Of a stretch of 17,500 nt of DNA, positions 1 to 10,195 are shown one piece after another. The stretch is from Glandiceps talaboti (lineage: Eukaryota; Hemichordata; Enteropneusta; Spengelidae), in contig NC_135562.1 in NCBI RefSeq assembly GCF_964340395.1, positions 24,110,860 through 24,128,359 of the forward strand. Reading direction: 5' to 3'. Position numbers and translations under genes: made by a program. Under the pieces are notes generated by a model. It was given only the letters and a program-made list of their open reading frames with translations, did not search any database and was not told the origin of the DNA. Position 1 is the first letter of the stretch; the number at the start of each line of letters is the position of its first letter.

Positions 1-15
1 GAGCAGAGTATTAAA

Positions 16-2535
16 GTTATCTGTACTGTTACACTGAGTATAGGGGAATATGTCATCTGTACTGTTACACTGAGTATAGGGGAATATGTCATCTGTACTG
101 TTACACTGAGTATAGGGGAATATGTCATCTGTACTGTTACACTGAGTACAGGGGAATATGTCATCTGTACTGTTACACTGAGTATAAGGGAGTATGTCAT
201 CTGTACTGTTACACTGAGTATAGGGGAGTATGTCATCTGTACTGTTACACTGAGTATAGGGGAGTATGTCATCTGTACTGTTACACTGAGTATAGGGGAA
301 TATGTCATCTGTACTGTTACACTGAGTATAGGGGAGTATGTCATCTGTACTGTTACACTGAGTATAGGGGAATATGTCATCTGTACTGTTACACTGAGTA
401 TAGGGGAATATGTCATCTGTACTGTTACACTGAGTATAGGGGAATATGTCATCTGTACTGTTACACTGAGTATAGGGGAATATGTCATCTGTACTGTTAC
501 ACTGAGTATAAGGGAGTATGTCATCTGTACTGTTACACTGAGTATAGGGGAGTATGTCATCTGTACTGTTACACTGAGTATAGGGGAGTAAATATGTCAT
601 CTGTACTGTTACACTGAGTATAGGGGAGTAAATATGTCATCTGTACTGTTACACTGAGTATAGGGGAGTATGTCATCTGTACTGTTACACTGAGTACAGG
701 GGAATATGTCATCTGTACTGTTACACTGAGTATAGGGGAGTATGTCATCTGTACTGTTACACTGAGTATAGGGGAGTAAATATGTCATCTGTACTGTTAC
801 ACTGAGTATAGGGGAATATGTCATCTGTACTGTTACACTGAGTATAGGGGAATATGTCATCTGTACTGTTACACTGAGTATAGGGGAGTAAATATGTCAT
901 CTGTACTGTTACACTGAGTATAGGGGAATATGTCATCTGTACTGTTACACTGAGTATAGGGGAATATGTCATCTGTACTGTTACACTGAGTATAGGGGAA
1001 TATGTCATCTGTACTGTTACACTGAGTATAGGGAAGTAAATATGTCATCTGTACTGTTACACTGAGTATAGGGGAGTATGTGATCTGTACTGTTACACTG
1101 AGTATAGGGGAATATGTCATCTGTACTGTTACACTGAGTATAGGGGAATATGTCATCTGTACTGTTACACTGAGTATAGGGGAGTAAATATATGTCATCT
1201 GTACTGTTACACTGAGTATAGGGGAATATGTCATCTGTACTGTTACACTGAGTATAGGGGAATATGTCATCTGTACTGTTACACTGAGTATAGGGGAGTA
1301 TGTGATCTGTACTGTTACACTGAGTATAGGGGAATATGTGATCTGTACTGTTACACTGAGTATAGGGGAATATGTCATCTGTACTGTTACACTGAGTATA
1401 GGGGAGTATGTCATCTGTACTGTTACACTGAGTATAGGGGAGTATGTCATCTGTACTGTTACACTGAGTATAAGGGAGTATGTCATCTGTACTGTTACAC
1501 TGAGTATAGGGGAATATGTCATCTGTACTGTTACACTGAGTATAGGGGAATATGTCATCTGTACTGTTACACTGAGTATAGGGGAGTATGTGATCTGTAC
1601 TGTTACACTGAGTACAGGGGAATATGTCATCTGTACTGTTACACTGAGTATAAGGGAGTATGTCAGCTGTACTGTTACACTGAGTATAGGGGAATATGTC
1701 ATCTGTACTGTTACACTGAGTATAAGGGAGTATGTCATCTGTACTGTTACACTGAGTATAGGGGAGTATGTCATCTGTACTGTTACACTGAGTATAGGGG
1801 AGTATGTCATCTGTACTGTTACACTGAGTATAGGGGAATATGTCATCTGTACTGTTACACTGAGTATAGGGGAGTATGTCATCCGTACTGTTACACTGAG
1901 TATAGGGGAATATGTCATCTGTACTGTTACACTGAGTATAGGGGAGTATGTGATCTGTACTGTTACATTGAGTATAGGGGAATATGTCATCTGTACTGTT
2001 ACACTGAGTATAGGGGAATATGTCATCTGTACTGTTACACTGAGTATAGGGGAATATGTCATCTGTACTGTTACACTGAGTATAGGGGAATATGTCATCT
2101 GTACTGTTACACTGAGTATAAGGGAGTATGTCATCTGTACTGTTACACTGAGTATAAGGGAGTATGTCATCTGTACTGTTACACTGAGTATAGGGGAATA
2201 TGTCATCTGTACTGTTACACTGAGTATAGGGGAATATGTCATCTGTACTGTTACACTGAGTATAGGGGAATATGTCATCTGTACTGTTACACTGAGTATA
2301 GGGGAATATGTCATCCGTACTGTTACACTGAGTATAGGGGAGTATGTGATCTGTACTGTTACACTGAGTATAGGGGAATATGTGATCTGTACTGTTACAC
2401 TGAGTATAGGGGAGTATGTGATCTGTACTGTTACACTGAGTATAGGGGAATATGTGATCTGTACTGTTACACTGAGTATAGGGGAATATGTCATCTGTAC
2501 TGTTACACTGAGTATAGGGGAATATGTCATCTGTA
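16..2535. repeat. 36-bp minisatellite array, about 70 units
   Basis: Near-identical head-to-tail units share the core CTGTACTGTTACACTGAG, followed by a TATAGGGG segment and a short TATGTCAT linker. The basic unit is 36 bp. Variation is mostly at a few fixed sites: GGGGAA/GGGGAG, TATAGG/TATAAG, GTCATC/GTGATC and TATAGG/TACAGG. Six units carry an extra GTAA-type insertion, making them 40 bp (one 42 bp), and these lie only between 588 and 1190. Because 36 is divisible by 3 and the unit lacks stops in several frames, both strands show long open frames of a 12-residue repeat. I regard these as artefacts, since they have no flanking exon or unique sequence. The left end of the array is 15 bp from the window edge, so nothing is visible upstream. 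Confidence 0.98.
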
Positions 2536-2540
2536 TGCTG

Positions 2541-3174
2541 TAGTGGGTATGATGGGTAAAATAATAAGAGAGCAAAGAGTCAGCATTAAGTTCATCTATT
2601 TATTCATTATCCAGGATCCATCTATTGTTATGTTAAACACTAGTTTTCATATATGGATGTATTGTGTGTGTGTGTTCTTTGCTATTGTTTGACGACCGTC
2701 AGCTTTTGTGCCTGTGTTCATCGTGTCTAGTGTGTTGGTTTTCCTCATAGAGATCATGACATGTGCTTGGATGAGAATTTATCATATGAATTGAACTTGA
2801 GGTAAGGCAATCGGTTTGATAGTTTTTATGACATTAGTTAGCCCCATACTTTCATCTTGTGTACCACTAGTCAAATGAACAATGGCATATATTACTGTCT
2901 AATTGTTGCACAAATTCATGAAATGGAGGATAGATTGCTTTATAAATGAAAGACTAGCCATGTGTCTATTTGGGAAATGAATGAATACTTCAACTGTACC
3001 AGTGCATGTGTCCTAAGAAGACTTGATACATGTCAATGGTGAAGTAACAACTCACTGAATATTGCATTGTATTGTGTTTGTCAACAGTAGTGATATAGCT
3101 GTCTGTTTGTTTGTTTGAGGTCTACTTTATCAACTGATGTATGTGTAATATGTCTACCATACATGGTACATTGT
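2541..3174. other. unassigned spacer between two minisatellites
   Basis: This AT-rich sequence has short GT (about 2665) and GTTT (about 3105) runs. I see no open frame of note, no inverted termini and no similarity to other parts of the window. Confidence 0.6.
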
Positions 3175-4906
3175 ACTTATATTATATTCTGTTGATATTG
3201 ATCTATCATATTATATTATATTATATTCTGTTGATATTGACCTACCATATTATATTATATTCTGTTGATATTGACCTACCATAGTTCTATTATATTCTGT
3301 TGATATTGACCTATCATATCATATTATATTCTGTTGATATTGACCTACCATAGTTCTATTATATTCTGTTGATATTAACCTACCATAGTATATTATATTC
3401 TGTTGATATTGACCTACCATAGTTCTATTATATTCTGTTGATATTGACCTACCATAGTTCTATTATATTCTGTTGATATTGACCTACCATAGTTCTATTA
3501 TATTCTGTTGATATTGACCTATCATATCATATTATATTATATTCTGTTGATATTAACCTACCATAGTTCTATTATATTCTGTTGATATTGACCTACCATA
3601 GTTCTATTATATTCTGTTGATATTGACCTACCATAGTTCTATTATATTCTGTTGATATTGACCTACCATAGTTCTATTACATTCTGTTGATATTAACCTA
3701 CCATAGTTCTATTATATTCTGTTGATATTGACCTACCATAGTTCTATTATATTCTGTTGATATTGACCTACCATATTATATTATATTCTGTTGATATTGA
3801 CCTACCATAGTTCTATTATATTCTGTTGATATTGACCTACCATATTATATTATATTCTGTTGATATTGACCTACCATATTATATTATATTCTGTTGATAT
3901 TGACCTACCATAGTTCTATTATATTCTGTTGATATTGACCTACCATAGTTCTATTATATTCTGTTGATATTGACCTACCATATTATATTATATTCTGTTG
4001 ATATTGACCTACCATATTATATTATATTCTGTTGATATTGACCTACCATAGTTCTATTATATTCTGTTGATATTGACCTACCATAGTTCTATTATATTCT
4101 GTTGATATTGACCTACCATATCATATTATATTATATTCTGTTGATATTGACCTACCATAGTTCTATTATATTCTGTTGATATTGACCTACCATAGTTCTA
4201 TTATATTCTGTTGATATTGACCTACCATATTATATTATATTCTGTTGATATTGACCTACCATAGTTCTATTACATTCTGTTGATATTAACCTACCATATT
4301 ATATTATATTCTGTTGATATTGACCTACCATATTATATTATATTCTGTTGATATTGACCTACCATAGTTCTATTATATTCTGTTGATATTGACCTACCAT
4401 AGTTCTATTATATTCTGTTGATATTGACCTACCATAGTATATTATATTCTGTTGATATTGACCTACCATAGTTCTATTATATTCTGTTGATATTGACCTA
4501 CCATAGTTCTATTATATTCTGTTGATATTGACCTACCATATTATATTATATTCTGTTGATATTGACCTACCATAGTTCTATTATATTCTGTTGATATTGA
4601 CCTACCATAGTTCTATTATATTCTGTTGATATTGACCTACCATAGTTCTATTATATTCTGTTGATATTGACCTACCATAGTATGTTATATTCTGTTGATA
4701 TTAACCTACCATATTATATTATATTCTGTTGATATTGACCTACCATAGTTCTATTATATTCTGTTGATATTGACCTACCATAGTTCTATTATATTCTGTT
4801 GATATTGACCTACCATAGTATATTATATTCTGTTGATATTGACCTACCATAGTTCTATTATATTCTGTTGATATTAACCTACATGTACCATAGTTATATT
4901 ATATTC
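3175..4906. repeat. 34/35-bp minisatellite array, about 50 units
   Basis: The constant half of each unit is TTCTGTTGATATTGACCTAC. It is joined to the next by one of a small set of linkers: CATAGTTCTATTATA (35-bp unit, most common), CATATTATATTATA (34 bp), CATAGTATATTATA (34 bp), and longer CATATCATATTATATTATA forms. Unlike the first array, the sequence is rich in stop codons and shows no open frame. The array decays at its right end (about 4882-4906) through an inserted ACATGTACC before unique sequence. Confidence 0.98.
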
Positions 4907-5021
4907 CTGCCTCTCACAGACACATTGCAGTGTTTGCATATTGCCAATTTCTTTTAAATCATATTTACAAGTATTATTGAAGTAGTTTACACAAGCATTA
5001 TTTTGGTGCTCATGTAATTTC

Positions 5022-5094
5022 TTAGCACAACTGAGCTGAGGTTCAGTAGTACAATGTACTATAGCCGTGAATGAATGAATGAATGAATGAATGA

Positions 5095-5130
<36 letters not shown>

Positions 5131-5262
5131 GTAAAAAGTCCCCAGACTGATTGCCTTGGTATTTGATGGGGACATTTGGGGGCATGTAGATGGGAAATTG
5201 TTCGAATGAAAATGATTGTAACAGAGATGTGCATTTTGGGTCGAAAAATGGGATTCTTGGTG
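5022..5262 (+). mobile_element. 5'-end fragment of family 1 Helentron-like element
   Basis: This copy begins TTAGCACAACTGAGCTGAGG, differing by one base from the 5' terminus at 15873, then runs through a compound microsatellite. From about 5127 it matches the family 1 element at 15925-16050: a GATTGCC segment, TATTTGATGGG, TGGGAAATTGTTC, AAATGATTG and then TTTGGGTC. The resemblance stops near 5262, just before the 23-bp repeat, so the 3' four-fifths are missing. This copy also has a perfect small hairpin (TAGTAC, AAT, GTACTA) after its terminus that the 15873 copy lacks. Confidence 0.8.
5068..5126. repeat. compound microsatellite (TGAA)7 then (TG)15
   Basis: Seven TGAA units are followed directly by about fifteen TG units. 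It sits where the complete family 1 copy has its CTGT/TG-rich tract (15893-15922). The tract is therefore part of the element and has changed its motif between copies. Confidence 0.95.
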
Positions 5263-5269
5263 TGAGAAA

Positions 5270-6271
5270 ATGCATATGCTATGTGATACAGTACATATAT
5301 GCTATGTTAATATATTGCCAGAAGTTGCCAGAAGACTAGATATTTCGGAACGAACAATTAGGTACAACCTCGAAAAGTTCCAAACAAGCGGAACTATGGT
5401 GAGCAAGCCGTGTAGTGGTCATCCTCGCGTCACCACAGAGAGAGAAGATAGATTACTAGTTAGATACAGTCTGGAAAACCGTATGAGAAATGCACCAGAA
5501 ATTAGAGCTCTTTTTCAAGAGAATAATCAAAGATTACTGAGTGTGTCAACCATGAAAAATAGGCTAGCTTCGGCAAATCTGCACGGTTACGTCGCTAAAC
5601 GTAAGCCACTACTCAGGCCTCGACATAAAGAGGCACAGCTAAGATTTGCCCATAACTACTCACATTTTACATTCAAAGATTGGTCCCAAGTTTTATGGTC
5701 TGACGAATCAAAATTTTGCCTGTACAACAACAACAACAACGACGGCAGGAGATTTGTACACAGACGACCCGGGGAAGCCTACAGTGAAAATTGTATCGTT
5801 CCATCCTGGAAACACGGCGGAGGAAATGTAATGGTTTGGGGGTGTTTTTCCACCCTTGGTACTGGGATGCTGTTTCAAGTTCATGGAATAATGAATGCCA
5901 TTTTGTATTTGAATATTGTACAGAATTGCATGATTCTGTCTGCTCACGCATCCATTGGACTTAACTTTATTTTTATGCACAATAATGACCCTAAACATAC
6001 AGCAAATTTAGCAAATCAAACTGAACATCCACCGTTCACAGTCTTACCGTGGCCAGCACAATCACCGGACTTGAACCCCATTGAGAACCTATGGGCGGAG
6101 GTCTCGAAAGAAGTAGATAAACGTGGGGTCACTCGACTTTCAGAACTTTTCGGGGTGTTAGAGAATAAATTGGACAATATCTCGAGGGAAACCTTTGAGA
6201 AATATGTTCGCACGATGCCAACTCAACTACAGGAAGTGATAAGAAACAGAGGAGGCCACACTCACTATTGA
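5270..6271 (+). pseudogene. Tc1/mariner-type transposase, 5'-truncated, catalytic Asp lost
   Basis: The open frame of 333 codons encodes a Tc1-type DDE transposase, the enzyme that cuts and pastes its own element at TA sites. Visible parts are the end of the first helix-turn-helix (EVARRLDISERTIRYNLEKF, residues 18-37), the GRPR-like hook decayed to GHPR (50-53), the second DNA-binding region (to about 110) and the catalytic core. The core shows WSDESKF (D145), RRPGEAY, GGGNVMVWGCFS, NDPKHT (239-244), SPDLNPIENLW (E272) and a natural C-terminus GHTHY. Residues 1-17 do not belong to the family: they read through a flanking minisatellite, and about 30 usual N-terminal residues are absent. The second catalytic Asp, two residues before the DP of NDPKHT, is Asn238. 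The spacing to E272 is one residue shorter than the usual 34. Arg changed to Cys/His in SKPCSGHPR fits CpG decay. An AAC run adds Asn at 153-157. I infer an inactive relic. Confidence 0.9.
5275..5307. repeat. left copy of the 33-bp repeat bracketing the Tc1 block
   Basis: This 33-bp stretch is identical to 7245-7277. It consists of one and a half units of the 23-bp repeat whose core is GCTATGTGATACAGTACA. The sequence diverges immediately after it, with TAATATATTG here against GATACAG in the right copy. Confidence 0.93.
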
Positions 6272-6683
6272 CCTCATAAGGCCATAAATATTTGAGGGTA
6301 ACGTAGGCGGTTTTCAACTTTCAAGTCAAAGTACAAGTGTTGTCTGTGCATCAAACTTGTGTGTGCGTTGTTTTGTACCTTTGTACAGTTTGTAAAATGA
6401 GACGACCACAAACGTAATGAAAATTAAATACCAATTAGCAATGTATTTTTAATATTGTAATTTGCCAAATAATTGTAATAAAATCAAACATTTGTGACAA
6501 GAAACTTTGAGTTTATTCGTTCACATTCTAATTCTCGACTTAGCCCTGGCCCTGGAAATATACGGTACAGGGTTTCAGTAAGGGCTATGGAAGACGTGTC
6601 CGAATTGAACCCCATAGTGTAATTTCCAGAGCTAATCACAGCATCGTTTATTATAGGCACGACAATCTTTACGTGGTCGACTA
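6272..6683. other. 3' flank of the transposase relic, unassigned
   Basis: AT-rich sequence follows the transposase stop. A possible polyadenylation signal lies at 6477. No terminal inverted repeat matching sequence upstream of either transposase copy could be seen. Confidence 0.5.
6477..6482 (+). terminator. possible polyadenylation signal AATAAA
   Basis: A canonical AATAAA lies about 205 bp after the transposase stop codon, followed by sequence with scattered T/G. The hexamer is common by chance in AT-rich DNA, so the assignment rests mainly on its position. Confidence 0.3.
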
Positions 6684-6826
6684 GTTTGGAACCTTTCGAG
6701 GTTGTACCTAATTGGTTGTTCCCAAATATCTAGTCTTCTGGCAACTTCTCTGTTGCTATATCCTTCTTCATGTAATGTTAGAATTTGTCACTTTTGAAAG
6801 TCAGTTAATTCTTTTCCTCTCGGCAT
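6684..6826 (-). pseudogene. N-terminal fragment of a second Tc1 transposase, inverted
   Basis: Read on the minus strand from the ATG at 6826, the peptide starts MPRGKELTDFQK. It then hits a TGA at 6790-6788 and continues in frame as QILTLHEEGYSNREVARRLD with RYNLERFQTS after it. This is the standard opening of a Tc1-type transposase and supplies exactly the part missing from the copy at 5270. Its second half overlaps that copy over 65 bp with 4 mismatches. Homology ends at about 6684 and the remaining 280 codons are absent. The TGA sits where related proteins usually have Arg or Ser, so a CGA-to-TGA change is plausible. It is a dead fragment in opposite orientation. Confidence 0.85.
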
Positions 6827-7244
6827 CTTTCTGTCACTAATATAAACAATAATCAGCTGGCTGACACCTACTGAGGTTATCCAATGTAAATAAATACTTT
6901 ACATGTAAATTTTAGGTGCCAGTTTTTGAAAATATCGCTGAAATAAGCCTGTCAATCAAGTATTTAAATGAGCAATATCAGGCGATAATGTATGCAAATT
7001 ATATACAAATGAGAGGAACGTCATATATCTTAACAATGGAACGTTACCTGCATTTGAAATGATGTTCAAATAGTATCGAATGATATAATTTTGTCAAAAG
7101 AAAAATGATATACATTGGGTTAAACTTTAAAGGTGTCAAACTTTATTCAAAATGCATTCATTCTGTGTTTATACATCAGTGAACATGTTTACCCATGTAT
7201 ATTACGATGTCGACATGGTGTGACAATACTTTCTGTCGGTAATG

Positions 7245-7330
7245 TATGCTATGTGATACAGTACATATATGCTATGTGATACAGTACATACAGGCTGTGT
7301 GATACAGTACATGTGATACAGTACATATAC
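7245..7330. repeat. 23-bp tandem repeat, about 3.7 units
   Basis: Two perfect 23-bp units (7245-7290) are followed by a variant unit with CAGGCTGTG and a shortened unit, all sharing GTGATACAGTACAT. The first 33 bp are duplicated at 5275-5307 on the other side of the Tc1 block. Confidence 0.93.
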
Positions 7331-7356
7331 ATGTAGGCACATTTAATACAACATAC

Positions 7357-7998
7357 AACACAATTCACAAAATTTAACTACGACATATATCGCAATTCAT
7401 AAAATTTGAGTACGACATATATCGCAATTCACAAAATTTGAGTACGACATATATTGCAATTCACAAAATTTAACTACGACATATCGCAATTCATAAAATT
7501 TGAGTACGACATATATCGCAATTCATAAAATTTGAGAACGACATATATCGCAATTCACAAAATTTGAGTACGACATATATCGCAATTCACAAAATTTAAC
7601 TACGACATCGCAATTCATAAAATTTGAGTATGACATATATCGCAATTCATAAAATTTGAGTACGACATATATCGCAATTCATAAAATTTGAGTACGACAT
7701 ATATCGCAATTCATAAAATTTGAGTACGATATATATCGCAATTCATAAAATTTGAGTACGACATATATCGCAACTCATAAAATTTAGGTACGACATATAT
7801 CGCAATTCATAAAATTTGAGTATGACATCGCAATTCACAAAATTTAACTACGACATCGCAATTCATAAAATTTGAGTACGACATATATCGCAATTCATAA
7901 AATTTGAGTACGATATATATCGCAATTCACAAAATTTGAGTATGACATATATCACAATTCATAAAATTTGAGTACGACATATACCGCAATTCACAAAA
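7357..7998. repeat. 32-bp minisatellite array, 21 units
   Basis: Units share CGCAATTCATAAAATTTGAG followed by TACGACATATAT. The basic length is 32 bp. Three units lose TATA (28 bp) and one loses TA (30 bp). Four units (starting near 7361, 7455, 7582 and 7830) carry the linked variant CACAAAATTTAACTAC in place of CATAAAATTTGAGTAC. Right of the array, the last CACAAAA runs into unique sequence at 7999. Confidence 0.97.
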
Positions 7999-10130
7999 GC
8001 GAACCATATGGTTATCTGGTTGTCATCTTGAAAAGAACCAACTGATTAGAGATGTATTTGTAGAAATGTTTCCTCAAATACAGGTATGGACCAGATTAAA
8101 TAAAACCTATAAATAGAGTTACTGGCTATGTAGTGACAATGTACAGGTAGACACTAGAGATTTTTAGCACACCAGACGTTACTGTCAGTTTTAGCTGTGA
8201 TTGCCAGTAATCTCAAGTTATAGCAACAAATTAAAGACAATTAAAAATTGTAATTTTAGGAATGTCTACAGTGTTGAAGGTTGTACGTGTAGCTAATATT
8301 GATGGTGTGTGGCTTTATGCAAAGTTTACACCCTCATATCTTTGGTATGCACCAAACGATTTCAACCAAACCTGGCATAAAGGTAACATACTATGTGAGA
8401 CATATGCATGCCACTTTCTTTTACCAGCCAGTCCGCAACACCCTCATTTGCATACAGTCTATCCCTCAGATCGCGACCGTTATACTTTGAATGGCTGCTC
8501 ACGGGCCTTATTTTTGGGTATTTTCAACACGCTGTAACTTTCACTAGAGTCCACCATTTTAGATATTGTGAACGCCTAAACCTCAACTGACATCTCTTCT
8601 TTCATGCCAGCAAAATAAATTTAGGAATTACATTTAGGAATACCGATTTTCCGACGAATTCGGGACGCATATTTGAGGCCCTGAAATTTCAACCCGGTTT
8701 TTCGCTCATAGTTTCCTTAATACAGACCGGAAAGTTTACAAATTTCACAAAAAGATGGATTTTTATGTGTTTTAAATAACCATGGCAAGAAAATTTAGTA
8801 GGATTGTTGTGTAACGGTTTGTTCAAGAATTTTCGGTAGAAAGCGACTGATTTGACCCGGAAGTTGAAGCTGACCTCGTTTGACCGGGCAATTTACCACA
8901 GCAAGCAGCAATGCAGGAGTTCTTGGTACTCACTAAAATGACACTTTAGTCCCACTATAAAGGTTTGATGTTTTCAGATAACATGTAACTTGTGTTTCAT
9001 TCGATATTGTCATGCAATTTGGAGTGATAGTGAACCAGAATGAAGAAAACTCGTGTAGGCAAGGCATGTGGTTGAAGTTGTGCATGAGCAGTCTCCGAGA
9101 CTCTCTGTATTGTACACTGTTCTGTAAATCGACCAAACTTTGTTTATTGGCCGACAGTTTACATGTAAACGACATGAACATGTCTTGCCATTTCCGAAAT
9201 GCAAATATTTGGCAAGTAAAAATAATTACAACTTTAATTTGGCTTCAGACTTTGCATTATGTTTTGCGTATCTTTCCCCGTTTTACATGTAAATCCGAAA
9301 AGGTTATCTCTGGTCATGTCAGTGATCATACCGTATACCGGGACTGCTTTGAGTACGAGCGAGGTAAGGCATGTTGAGGTGTTCTGTTGAGAATTATAAA
9401 TATTGCGAAATGTCAAGTACAAAGTTTAAATACAATGGAATGATGAAAAAAAAATACAAGTAAGGCCAATGTCATCCGCTAGTAAACTAGTTGGAGATAC
9501 ATTCAAGCTGGAATGGTTAGAATTGTATATACCTTGTAAGTTTTTACCATAATGTAAGAATATAATTGTGTAATTTCTGACCGATGAAAGTGAGAAGGAT
9601 AAACACATGAAGACGGGAAAATATAGCTAAATCGACATCCACATCGCTATGTCATGACTTGAAAAGACAAATACACATAAAAGTCCACACAGAACAGATT
9701 TTATTCAACTTAAGAAATTCACGACTTCCAGTTGGAAAATAGAATCTATTATTACATGTATAGGGAAGCTACACAAATCGCAGTGTAGTATAGTGCGTTG
9801 TAGTCTTGCATCGAATCTGAAAATAAATAGAAAAAAACTTGTTTTCACAGTTGAAAAAGACAAATTTCAAGTGTACTAAACGAAAATGTCACTGTCGATG
9901 AACACCGCACAACAACGTGAGTTTGAGTGTCTATACACGAGTGGATTGCATAGTACTAGCAAGCATGACACGATGCATGCGATCGGGTGAAAATGATTAA
10001 ACACAACTAAAATTTCATGAATTATGCATATACTTTGGTCCTACATTTGTGATTTTTGAACTACTAGGTAAAGGTTAGTTGACGAAAAGGGTTGTTCAAA
10101 GTCATTTTTGCTAATCTCAGTACAGCAAAG
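7999..10130. other. no recognisable gene; weak signals only
   Basis: Open frames of 60-121 codons occur on both strands (the longest 9012-9377 on +). None has a motif, compositional shift or splice pattern that I recognise, and their lengths are near what chance gives in this base composition. A TATA-box-like TATAAATAG lies at 8108-8116. Two palindromes, GTTTACATGTAAAC at 9157 and TTTACATGTAAA at 9282, fall here. I see no inverted termini or internal tandem repeats. Confidence 0.5.
9700..9705 (-). terminator. possible minus-strand polyadenylation signal
   Basis: Read on the minus strand, AATAAA is followed within 10-35 bases by a GT-rich stretch (TGTTCTGTGTGG, then TGTGTATTTGT). This resembles a hexamer plus downstream element. 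No minus-strand coding region can be tied to it, so it may mark a non-coding transcript or be chance. Confidence 0.25.
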
Positions 10131-10195
10131 CTTGTTCGCTGATCGCCTCACTCATGCGTCACATCGCCTCAGTATAGTACACGCTGTGTCCTCCC

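Larger units (their letters stand above)
5308..7244. mobile_element. inserted block carrying two inverted Tc1 remnants
   Basis: About 1.94 kb lies between two copies of a 33-bp sequence that continues as a short tandem repeat only on the right. It holds the + strand transposase relic and, on the - strand, the N-terminal region of a second copy. A 65-bp segment (5321-5385 and, inverted, 6748-6684) is shared with 4 mismatches. No convincing Tc1 terminal inverted repeats were found at either edge. The simplest reading is an insertion into a pre-existing 23-bp repeat; nested or rearranged Tc1 copies are also possible. Confidence 0.55.

Noticed and set aside
16-2535. CRISPR array, because the unit is 36 bp
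   Set aside because: Units abut directly with no unique spacers, and the context is eukaryotic.
869-2575. Long repetitive open frames on both strands in the first minisatellite
   Set aside because: They follow from a stop-free 36-bp unit; there is no unique domain, signal peptide or exon structure.
6599-6616. GAATTGAACCCCAT resembling the transposase PDLNPI coding segment, suggesting a third Tc1 fragment
   Set aside because: Only about 11 consecutive bases match and no neighbouring motif supports it.
5308-7244. Intact Tc1 terminal inverted repeats
   Set aside because: I compared sequence after the + transposase stop with sequence upstream of the minus-strand ATG and found no convincing inverted match.
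7994-8116. 40-codon coding-looking stretch ending near a CAG|GTATGG donor (about 8082)
   Set aside because: It is too short, has no acceptor or family match, and begins inside the last minisatellite unit.
8262-8537. 91-codon open frame as a gene
   Set aside because: No motif or splice context was recognised, and its length is within chance for this composition.
9012-9377. 121-codon open frame as a gene
   Set aside because: The product has no recognisable domain, an overlapping frame on the other strand looks equally plausible, and I saw no promoter or polyadenylation evidence tied to it.
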